Assembly (NCBI RefSeq): GCF_010645075.1
Contig: NZ_JAADZV010000004.1
Span: 62,001-126,000 of the forward strand
Origin: Flavobacterium limi
GTDB lineage: Bacteria; Bacteroidota; Bacteroidia; Flavobacteriales; Flavobacteriaceae
Reading direction: 5' to 3'
Length of the DNA: 64,000 nt
The first letter of the stretch is position 1; every line of letters begins with the position of its first letter. This document shows positions 9,334-16,087 of this stretch, piece after piece. Position numbers and translations under genes: made by a program. The notes below the pieces were generated by a model, which was given only the letters and a program-made list of their open reading frames with translations, did no database searches and was not told where the DNA came from.

Positions 9334-10398
9334 TTATTTTTTTAATTCCTTTTCAATTGCTGCTAATCTTTCTGCAAGTAATTTATATTGCTCGTTTTCA
9401 GCTCTTAGACGTTCTATTTCTTCTTGTTGAGATTGTGTTTTTTTATTTTGCTCAATAGCATACAATGTCAGTTCTTCCACTTTTTGAAGCAGGATATTAG
9501 ACATTTCTCCTACCAAAATTCCATTTTCCTGCATTTCTTTTGCTGATGGAACATTTGGTAAATGATTATTTTTTCTGGTAAAATCTTCAATTTCAGCAAG
9601 AGTTGGCATTCTGTAATCTGATTTTAATTCGGATTTACCGGTGTAGTATTTCTGGAAAACATAATCAGCCGGAACAGTTTGTGTTACTTTTACTTCAGTA
9701 GAATGAATAGTCCCATTTACCGTGAGCTTTTCGTCAGGATTTGCAGTTCCGATACCTACATTGCCGTTAAATGTAACATTTGAAGAGCCACGAGGTATCT
9801 GAAAAGCAATATAGTCTAAATCAGCATTTCGTGTTCCAATAGTTAACAAATCATTTAAACCATATTTAAAAAATGCGCCGTAAGAGCTACTGCCTCCTTC
9901 ACGAATTCTTAATGCATTATCAGTTGCCCAATCAAGATTATCAATATAAATATCTCCAACAACATCTAATTTTGCCTTTGGATCTGTTGTGCCAATACCG
10001 ATATTGCCATTTAAAATATAGCTATTTGTATTTCCATTAATTTTCAAGTTTCCATTCGATTCTACATCATTTTTAGAATCAAGTAAGGTGATCCACTCAC
10101 TCCATGTATTTTGATTGTAAAATGCTTCGCGATATTTAATTTTTGAATTATCCCAGCCACCAAAATACAATTGACTGGTTTGATGGTGTACGAGTCCATA
10201 AATTTCTAAAACCGAGCCATAAGAAGTCGGACCACCATTTCCGTAATTATCCAATAATCTAATAGACATAGGATTAATATTGGTACGAGGCGGAAGTAAA
10301 GGATCAAAGTTTTGATGATTAAAATTTAACTCATTTACCTGTGAAAAGCAAAAAAAATGAAAGATTAATGTAAATAATAGCGTAGTTGTTTTTTTCAT
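9334..10398 (-). CDS. Secreted tail-fibre-like protein (GIGT repeats, S74-type C-terminal segment)
   Basis: A 354-residue protein with signal peptide (FCFSQ). The middle has repeated NVGIGT.P..KL.VNG units, typical of trimeric phage-tail-fibre-like shafts in Bacteroidota surface proteins. The end (TLAEIEDFTRKNNHLPNVPS, then a coiled coil) is the conserved C-terminal segment that in this phylum replaces or resembles the peptidase S74 intramolecular chaperone. There is no sorting domain. It sits in the operon between its longer paralogue and the small T9SS protein. The last 200 bp before the coiled coil are almost identical to the paralogue. A role as trimeric surface fibre or carrier is likely; the ligand is unknown. 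Confidence 0.8.
   Translation of the reverse strand: MKKTTTLLFTLIFHFFCFSQVNELNFNHQNFDPLLPPRTNINPMSIRLLDNYGNGGPTSYGSVLEIYGLVHHQTSQLYFGGWDNSKIKYREAFYNQNTWSEWITLLDSKNDVESNGNLKINGNTNSYILNGNIGIGTTDPKAKLDVVGDIYIDNLDWATDNALRIREGGSSSYGAFFKYGLNDLLTIGTRNADLDYIAFQIPRGSSNVTFNGNVGIGTANPDEKLTVNGTIHSTEVKVTQTVPADYVFQKYYTGKSELKSDYRMPTLAEIEDFTRKNNHLPNVPSAKEMQENGILVGEMSNILLQKVEELTLYAIEQNKKTQSQQEEIERLRAENEQYKLLAERLAAIEKELKK
9466..9663 (-). repeat. 198-bp direct repeat, copy A (coding)
   Basis: This stretch and 10521-10718 have the same length and differ at only a small number of positions. Both encode the conserved C-terminal segment of the two tail-fibre-like proteins. The nucleotide similarity is far higher than in the rest of the two genes, which points to recent duplication or gene conversion. 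Confidence 0.8.
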
Positions 10399-10409
10399 AA
10401 AAATTTTGT

Positions 10410-11666
10410 TTAGTTTTTAAGTCGGCTCTCAATTTCTGTTAGTCTCACAGATAACTCTTTAAAGTTGTCATTTTCTTTTTTCAAACGTTCAAGTTCTTTT
10501 TGCTGCTCTATGATATAAAGTGTCAGTTCTTCCACTTTTTGAAGGAGTATATTAGACATCTCTGCTACCAAAATCCCATTTTCCTGCATTTCTTTTGCCG
10601 ATGGAACATTAGGTAAATGATTATTTTTTCGGGTAAAATCTTCAATTTCAGCAAGAGTTGGCATTCTGTAATCTGATTTCAATTCGGATTTTCCAGTGTA
10701 GTATTTCTGGAAAACATAGTCAGGTGCAATACTGGTATCTACAATTACTTCTTTAGAATGGATGGTACCATTTACTGTAAGCTTTTGATCGGGAGTTGTC
10801 GTGCCAATACCAACGTTACCATTAAAAAGTATTTTCATTCTATTAGTCGCATTTGTAAAAAAATCAACTCCATAATAACCAGCCATATAAGTATTAATTC
10901 CTCCTGCATCAAATGATTTAGAATAAGAGTAAAAGCCAAAACCATAATGATTTAAATATTTTCCATCATAATTAAATCTGTGATTAGGAATTGGCGATAT
11001 CCCTTCTTCTGAAGTTTCAGTAGTACCAGCGGTTACAGGCAGAGTTATTCCTCCATTGATTTGTAGTTTTGAACTTGGCTGTTGTGTTCCAATACCTACA
11101 TTACCACCATCTAATATAGTAAATTTAGGACCTTCATTAAAACCGCTTCCATAATTCCAGAATTGTAAACTGTTACCATATCCGCCCGTCATATTATAGA
11201 ATGCCCATTCAGTTGCACCATTAACAGAACTTTTGGAAGGATTTACTAATGATAACTTTCCACCTTCTGGTGAAGATGTTGAGACGAAAAGTTGCCCATT
11301 AACAGACTGATTACCGTTAAAAGTATTCGTCCCACGTGTAGCTATTTCATGCCAGTCAGGATTATTAGAACCTAGTACACGGGCAAATTTTCTAAAAAAT
11401 AATCTGTCATTTTCAGCATAACCACTTGCTATTTGTAATTGACTGTTATTGTCGGGATTTGCATGCCTCAAATTTATAAGATGGTTCCAATCGTGAGAAT
11501 TTGGATCAACTTTACCATTGGGATTTAATCCTTGATAAAACCCTGATGGCAATTCTATGTTAAAATTGCTAAGAGAAGAAGCATAGCCACTGCCTATCTG
11601 CTGTGAGAAAGAAACTGTATTAATTAAAAGAAAAGAAAGAGTAAGAAGTATTTTATTGAATCTCAT
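10410..11666 (-). CDS. Secreted tail-fibre-like protein, longer paralogue
   Basis: The reading frame opens further upstream, but the ATG at 11664-11666 gives a clean signal peptide (MRFNKILLTLSFLLI, then VSFSQ), so I place the start there (418 residues). It has NVGIGT repeats and the same C-terminal LNHLPNVPS-like segment and coiled coil as the next gene. The N-terminal half is different and contains phrases such as GYASSLSNFN. The first gene of a leftward operon, it has a canonical promoter about 30 bp upstream. It is likely to form trimeric fibres on the cell surface. It is not a prophage gene: no other phage structural genes are nearby. Confidence 0.8.
   Translation of the reverse strand: MRFNKILLTLSFLLINTVSFSQQIGSGYASSLSNFNIELPSGFYQGLNPNGKVDPNSHDWNHLINLRHANPDNNSQLQIASGYAENDRLFFRKFARVLGSNNPDWHEIATRGTNTFNGNQSVNGQLFVSTSSPEGGKLSLVNPSKSSVNGATEWAFYNMTGGYGNSLQFWNYGSGFNEGPKFTILDGGNVGIGTQQPSSKLQINGGITLPVTAGTTETSEEGISPIPNHRFNYDGKYLNHYGFGFYSYSKSFDAGGINTYMAGYYGVDFFTNATNRMKILFNGNVGIGTTTPDQKLTVNGTIHSKEVIVDTSIAPDYVFQKYYTGKSELKSDYRMPTLAEIEDFTRKNNHLPNVPSAKEMQENGILVAEMSNILLQKVEELTLYIIEQQKELERLKKENDNFKELSVRLTEIESRLKN
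10521..10718 (-). repeat. 198-bp direct repeat, copy B (coding)
   Basis: The partner of the repeat at 9466-9663, in the 3' part of the longer tail-fibre-like gene. The two copies are in the same orientation 857 bp apart, so recombination between them could delete or fuse the two genes. Confidence 0.8.
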
Positions 11667-11694
11667 AACTGCTTTTTTTGCATGAATTATTGGG

Positions 11695-11726
11695 CAAAAA
11701 TAAATGAAAAACTTACTATTTTGCAA
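11695..11726 (-). promoter_or_regulatory. Bacteroidota promoter of the RHS operon
   Basis: On the minus strand a TTG (11724-11726) is followed after 21 bp by TATTTTTG (11695-11702), matching -33 and TAnnTTTG -7 elements. Transcription would start near 11690, about 25 bases before the chosen ATG, which supports that start. It probably drives the genes down to 1446. Confidence 0.7.
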
Positions 11727-11819
11727 GATTACTTTTGCGGTTTTACAAAAAAACATTTATTATAGTATATTCTTAATATTTTTGTCAACTTGCTTAAATT
11801 GAGTTGGCAAAACTATTAA

Positions 11820-11859
11820 AACAGCAAAGCGTCCGAAAATTTTCGGACGCTTTGCTGTT
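11820..11859. terminator. 40-bp perfect palindrome, terminator
   Basis: The two halves, containing AAAGCGTCCG and CGGACGCTTT, are exactly complementary over 20 bp each. It lies 23 bp past the stop of the lipoprotein gene at 11883-12362 and upstream of the RHS operon promoter, so it should end leftward transcription and insulate the operon. Confidence 0.75.
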
Positions 11860-11882
11860 ATGTTTAGTAATAAATTGTTTCT

Positions 11883-12362
11883 TTATTCCGTACAATCAAC
11901 TTTTAGAAGTGTATTTTTCGCATCAAATTTTAATGTCTTTTTATTCTTAAAAACTACCTTGTCGTTTGCCTGTACAGTTTCACCATATCCTTCAATAAAA
12001 GTCCCGTCTTTTTGCAGAAAAACCACTTCCCTTACAGAAGTTGTGCCTTCAGATGCAAAAGTATAATCTGCAATTAAGGTATCCCCTTTCATATTTCCTA
12101 TAAGTGTTCCTTCGTTTTTATCCTTTCCTACCAGGTTGTAACTTAGTTTTCCGTTTACTTCCTGATGAGAATTTACATTAAAACTCATTTTAACAACACT
12201 TCCTTGTGCATTCCATGTATAACACTGATCTCCGGCAGGTTCTACAATTTCTGCTTCTTTAGGAGCGCTTGGCGTTATTTGCGGAGGAGGCAGGGTTGTT
12301 TCTTTTTTACAGGAAGCCAAAACCCCTAACATGATAATCATTATCGCTGATACTTTTTTCAT
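11883..12362 (-). CDS. Hypothetical lipoprotein
   Basis: A 159-residue protein with an SPII signal (LGVLASCKKE) and a proline-rich linker (TLPPPQITPSAP). A compact beta-rich domain follows with DQCYTWNAQGSV near residue 46 and a second Cys near the end (LLKVDCTE), a possible disulfide. This layout, in which a C-terminal domain measures change of an oxide or salt-like ligand, is seen in many Flavobacteriaceae lipoproteins of unknown role. It stands alone between two terminators, so it is probably a single-gene unit. Confidence 0.8.
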   Translation of the reverse strand: MKKVSAIMIIMLGVLASCKKETTLPPPQITPSAPKEAEIVEPAGDQCYTWNAQGSVVKMSFNVNSHQEVNGKLSYNLVGKDKNEGTLIGNMKGDTLIADYTFASEGTTSVREVVFLQKDGTFIEGYGETVQANDKVVFKNKKTLKFDAKNTLLKVDCTE

Positions 12363-12404
12363 AATTTTTTATTTTACTGTTAAACTTACTCCTAAAATTA
12401 ATCG

Positions 12405-12439
12405 AAATAAAAAAAAATCCACTCGTATTACGAATGGAT
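12405..12439 (-). terminator. Rho-independent terminator
   Basis: A 10-bp stem (12417-12426 with 12430-12439, one G-T pair) with a 3-base loop, followed on the minus strand by eight T residues. It lies 42 bp after the stop of the alpha-oxoamine synthase gene. Confidence 0.8.
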
Positions 12440-12480
12440 TCTTTTATATAATTCCCATACAGGAATTTATGTAATTTTAT

Positions 12481-13740
12481 TTAGGAAACGTCAACTGTAG
12501 TGCGCTCAGCAATTTCTTTATAAGTACCGTTTACTAATTTCTCACGAATCGCTTCGAAAGCGGCGAGAGTTTCATTAATATCTTCTAAAGTATGTGAGGC
12601 CGTTGGAATCAATCGAAGTAAAATCATTCCTTTTGGAATAACCGGATACACTACAATAGAAAGGAAGATACCATAATTCTCTCTCAAATCATTCACCATC
12701 ACCATAGCTTCAGGAATACTTCCTTCCAAATAAACCGGCGTAATACAAGTATTGGTGTCTCCAATATTGAAACCTTTTTCTTTAAGACCACTTTGCAATG
12801 CATTTACATTTACCCAAAGTTTATCTTTAATTTCAGATGAATTACGCAATAACTCTAAACGCTTCAATGAACCAATTGTCTGAATCATTGGCAGTGCTTT
12901 TGCAAACATTTGAGAACGCAGGTTGTATTTTAAATAATCAATTACATCTTTATCAGCAGCTACAAAAGCACCAATATTTGCCATTGATTTTGCAAAAGTA
13001 GAGAAGTAAACATCAATACCATCCTGAACTCCCTGTTCCTCACCTGCTCCGGCTCCTGTTTTTCCAAGAGTTCCAAAACCATGTGCATCATCAACCAAAA
13101 GGCGGAAATTGTATTTTTCTTTCATTGCTACAATCTCTTTCAGTTTTCCCTGCTGGCCTCGCATTCCAAAAACACCTTCAGTAATAAAAAGAATTCCTCC
13201 TCCTGTTTCTGCAGCTATTTTAGTCGCACGCTTCAGGTTTTTCTCCATACTATCAATGTCGTTATGCTTGTAAGTAAATCGCTTACCACTATGCAGACGT
13301 ACACCGTCAATAATACAGGCATGACCGTCAACATCATAAACAATCACATCATTTCTTGTCACCAAAGCATCAATAATAGAAACCATTCCCTGGTATCCAA
13401 AATTCAATAAATAAGCCGATTCTTTCATTACAAAAGCAGCCAGTTCATTTTCTAATTGTTCATGGTAAGTCGTGTGTCCTGACATCATACGTGCCCCCAT
13501 TGGAGCAGCTGCTCCGAAAGTAGCCGCCGCATCAGCATCTGCCTTACGAACTTCAGGGTGATTGGCAAGACCTAAATAATCATTCAGACTCCAGTTCAAA
13601 ATATCTTTTCCCTGAAATTTCATTCTTGGTCCTAAATCCCCTTCTAATTTTGGGAATACAAAATATCCTTCTGCCTGTGAAGCCCATTTTCCTAATGGTC
13701 CTTTATTGTTCTGGATTCTTTCGAATAAATCTTTTACCAT
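12481..13740 (-). CDS. PLP-dependent alpha-oxoamine synthase (serine/cysteate acyltransferase type)
   Basis: A 419-residue fold-type I PLP enzyme. It has NDYLGLANHPEV near residue 54, the DGHACIIDGVRL region, LLVDDAHGFGTLG (the Asp and His that contact PLP), and the lysine of FSTFAKSMANIGAF as Schiff-base residue. The family joins an acyl-CoA and an amino acid: KBL, BioF, serine palmitoyltransferase, and the cysteate acyltransferase that starts capnine/sulfonolipid synthesis in Flavobacterium. No biotin or threonine-degradation genes are nearby, so I favour the sphingolipid or sulfonolipid function, but the sequence alone does not settle the substrate. It has its own terminator. Confidence 0.85.
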   Translation of the reverse strand: MVKDLFERIQNNKGPLGKWASQAEGYFVFPKLEGDLGPRMKFQGKDILNWSLNDYLGLANHPEVRKADADAAATFGAAAPMGARMMSGHTTYHEQLENELAAFVMKESAYLLNFGYQGMVSIIDALVTRNDVIVYDVDGHACIIDGVRLHSGKRFTYKHNDIDSMEKNLKRATKIAAETGGGILFITEGVFGMRGQQGKLKEIVAMKEKYNFRLLVDDAHGFGTLGKTGAGAGEEQGVQDGIDVYFSTFAKSMANIGAFVAADKDVIDYLKYNLRSQMFAKALPMIQTIGSLKRLELLRNSSEIKDKLWVNVNALQSGLKEKGFNIGDTNTCITPVYLEGSIPEAMVMVNDLRENYGIFLSIVVYPVIPKGMILLRLIPTASHTLEDINETLAAFEAIREKLVNGTYKEIAERTTVDVS

Positions 13741-13780
13741 AATATAATAGTGTCGTAATAATTTTAATTTAATCAGCGAG

Positions 13781-13788
13781 CAAAAATA
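13781..13788 (-). promoter_or_regulatory. -7 element before the alpha-oxoamine synthase gene
   Basis: TATTTTTG on the minus strand, about 40 bp upstream of the start codon, matches TAnnTTTG. No clear -33 TTG is found at the usual distance. Confidence 0.45.
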
Positions 13789-13940
13789 ATCATTATTATT
13801 CTAAAATTCAGAGAGTCATTTATTTTTATTGAAAAATACTCAGGAAAATCCATTTAACAAGACTAACCCTGAAATAATTCATAAAAAAGGAATATACAAT
13901 TACAATAATAAACACTACCGCTCCCAAATACAGCTCCAAA

Positions 13941-15152
13941 TCACAATTGTTTTTTATTTAAAATGGATACCATAATTAAAGCCAGCCCAAGAACCAGAAG
14001 AATACTAAACATCAAAATACTTTGGTAATAACCTGAAATTGTTCCTCCTTCAAAAAAGAATAACCAGCCCTGAAGAAACAACAAAACTTCTGTTGCAATA
14101 TATCCTGAAATAAAGCATTTCATTCCTGTTTTTAATATTGAACAACCAGCAGAAAGCATTTTATTGTGAAGCAGAATTCCAAACAAAAATCCGGTTATGA
14201 TTCCTAATGTCGTCAAATGAATAAATCCAATTACAAAATTCCTGATCTGATGTGAAACTTCAGCCAGATTAGGAAAAATAGTCAATAACTGAATTCCGAC
14301 TTTAAGAAATAAAGACCACAGGGCTAAAGCATAAACTATTTTTGTGGTTTTATCTAAAGTGTTTTTAAAATGATGAATTTGAGGTCTCAGCATTTTATAA
14401 AAATAAATAAAAGCTCCCAGCTGAATTAAAACTCCTAAGCCGTTGATATAACTCAAAATGTTATTTTCTATGAACCATCGAACAGGAAAACAAGCTGTCA
14501 ATACAATAGAAATAATCATCAAAAAGTAAAACTTATTAAATTGTACCTCATCAATTTTATTCTGAAATTGTTTTAAAAACAAAGCTAAAATTGCCAAAAT
14601 AAACCATCCATTAAACTGAAAATGAAGAAAAAACTGAATCGCAATCTGATAAAAAGCACTTTGTTTTCCTAGTGTACTTACAGCCGGTCCAAGACACCAA
14701 ACCCCTAAAGTCGACAAAGCCATAAATAATACTGAAGCCAATAAAAGTCTTTGCGACGGAGATTTATCTCTTAAACTGTCTTTCCATACCAAACGGCAAA
14801 AAACATAACTCAGTAAAATATGCAGTGTCGAAAAAACAATCGAAAACAAAGCATATCCCTGAATAGGAAAAGCAATCATCATTCCGATTACTGAAAATTC
14901 AGTCAGCCAGAATAAACGGTTGTAAATAGGTTTCTGGCTTTTTTCTTTTGGAATAAAAAAATGAACCACCAAAACATAAACAATCATATAAATCCAGCCC
15001 AGCATAGCAACATGCGAATGCGCATGAAGCAGAAAACTATAGTTTAGAAAATCTAAAGGAAAAATATACATAAATCTCATCAATAATCCGAAAACGCAGG
15101 CAATCAGAAAATTAAAAAAACAGCAGAGTATCCAGACTTTTTGTGAATTCAT
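13941..15152 (-). CDS. Polytopic membrane protein related to heme-copper oxidase/NorB subunit I
   Basis: About 403 residues from the ATG at 15150-15152, with roughly 12 hydrophobic segments; an alternative ATG lies 21 bp upstream. Two segments carry histidines in patterns reminiscent of the NorB core: LLHAHSHVAMLGWIYM near residue 40 (compare HGHTALFGVYGM of NorB in this window) and IQFFLHFQFNGWF near residue 180. IGFIHLTTLGIITGF follows. It is the last gene of the NO-defence block, after the Ric gene but separated by a terminator. It could be an NO- or heme-related membrane protein of unknown activity; it lacks the full set of six metal-ligand histidines that I would expect for an oxidase. 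Confidence 0.7.
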   Translation of the reverse strand: MNSQKVWILCCFFNFLIACVFGLLMRFMYIFPLDFLNYSFLLHAHSHVAMLGWIYMIVYVLVVHFFIPKEKSQKPIYNRLFWLTEFSVIGMMIAFPIQGYALFSIVFSTLHILLSYVFCRLVWKDSLRDKSPSQRLLLASVLFMALSTLGVWCLGPAVSTLGKQSAFYQIAIQFFLHFQFNGWFILAILALFLKQFQNKIDEVQFNKFYFLMIISIVLTACFPVRWFIENNILSYINGLGVLIQLGAFIYFYKMLRPQIHHFKNTLDKTTKIVYALALWSLFLKVGIQLLTIFPNLAEVSHQIRNFVIGFIHLTTLGIITGFLFGILLHNKMLSAGCSILKTGMKCFISGYIATEVLLFLQGWLFFFEGGTISGYYQSILMFSILLVLGLALIMVSILNKKQL

Positions 15153-15175
15153 AATATTAAGTTTTATAACCATAC

Positions 15176-15218
15176 TAAGTTCATATTAAAAATTATAAGT
15201 TTGGCTTAAATGAACTTA
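15176..15218. promoter_or_regulatory. Inverted repeat upstream of the NorB-like membrane gene
   Basis: TAAGTTCAT (15176-15184) and ATGAACTTA (15210-15218) are exact inverted copies 25 bp apart, just before the gene's start. It may be a leader hairpin or paired operator. It does not match the operator found before norB. Confidence 0.4.
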
Positions 15219-15272
15219 TATTTCTTATATGGTTTAAATAGTTATTCGTTAAAATTAAGTTTTCCTGATATA

Positions 15273-15314
15273 AAAAAACACCGATAATTATCATGTTTCG
15301 ATATTTTATCGGTG
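15273..15314 (-). terminator. Rho-independent terminator after ric
   Basis: Arms CACCGATAA and TTATCGGTG enclose 17 bases and are followed on the minus strand by seven T residues. It closes the norB-ric transcription unit. Confidence 0.8.
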
Positions 15315-15339
15315 CTTTTCGAACTATTAAAATTAACCT

Positions 15340-16071
15340 TTATTCTACTTCAACAAATTCTTTTTCTAAAATCAAAGCTTTTGGAAATAAAATATTGTTT
15401 TCCAAATGAATGTGTTTGTGCAAATCTTCTTCGAATTCCTTCAGCATTGCAAAAGTAACTTTGTAAGTCGTACAGGCATCTGCCGGCGGAGTATAATGAT
15501 CTGTTAAAGCTGCAATTTCCCTAAAACGCTCTCCTTCATTATCGTGCTCATCCATCATCATCGCAATCGGATTTAAAACGGTTCCAAAAGATGGCTGAGA
15601 TAAGATCCCGTCAGATTCTTTGGTTTTGACCATTCGTTTTATAAAAGGGAACAAAACCAATTCTTCTTTTTTCATGTGCTGAGATAATTCACCCGCACAG
15701 CCAGTAAACAATTCATTAATTCTAAATAATTCGGGATGATGTGCCCCGTGAACTTTGCATAATTTATCTAAAAACGGAAGCAGTACATTTGTCTTTTCTT
15801 CGACATAACGATGATGGGTTTTCTCAATATAATCTGCCAGTAAGTCTAAAGGCCATGAATTAAAATCGATACTTTCGCTGCTTCCTGATTTTAAAACTTC
15901 ATAAACGTTTTCCAATAAAGTATCAGCATCAATATTTTGTTTTTCGCAGACTTCAGTTACTGTTCGGTTTCCTTTACAGCAAAAATCAATTTTATATTTT
16001 GAAAAAACTGCGGCTGTTCTAAAATCCTCAGCTACAAATGATCCTATTGTTTTGTTTTTTAAATTTTCCAT
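15340..16071 (-). CDS. ric: Iron-sulfur cluster repair di-iron protein (RIC/ScdA/YtfE family)
   Basis: A 243-residue protein. The N-terminal DUF542/ScdA_N domain has FSKYKIDFCCKGNRTV with the paired cysteines (about residues 24-40). A hemerythrin-like four-helix domain follows with the expected ligands spread over HHRYVEE, HGAHHPE, HMKKEE, MDEHDNEGE and HKHIHLENNILFPKA. These proteins repair clusters damaged by nitric oxide or oxidants and may release or bind NO at the di-iron centre. The gene lies 16 bp downstream of norB in the same direction and shares its terminator, so NO reduction and cluster repair are co-expressed. Length is typical. Confidence 0.93.
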   Translation of the reverse strand: MENLKNKTIGSFVAEDFRTAAVFSKYKIDFCCKGNRTVTEVCEKQNIDADTLLENVYEVLKSGSSESIDFNSWPLDLLADYIEKTHHRYVEEKTNVLLPFLDKLCKVHGAHHPELFRINELFTGCAGELSQHMKKEELVLFPFIKRMVKTKESDGILSQPSFGTVLNPIAMMMDEHDNEGERFREIAALTDHYTPPADACTTYKVTFAMLKEFEEDLHKHIHLENNILFPKALILEKEFVEVE

Positions 16072-16087
16072 GATAATTAATTTTATA

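Noticed and set aside
9334..11666. Tail-fibre-like genes as part of a prophage
   Set aside because: They have signal peptides and no other phage structural, lysis or integrase genes lie near. Such proteins are common surface proteins in Bacteroidota.
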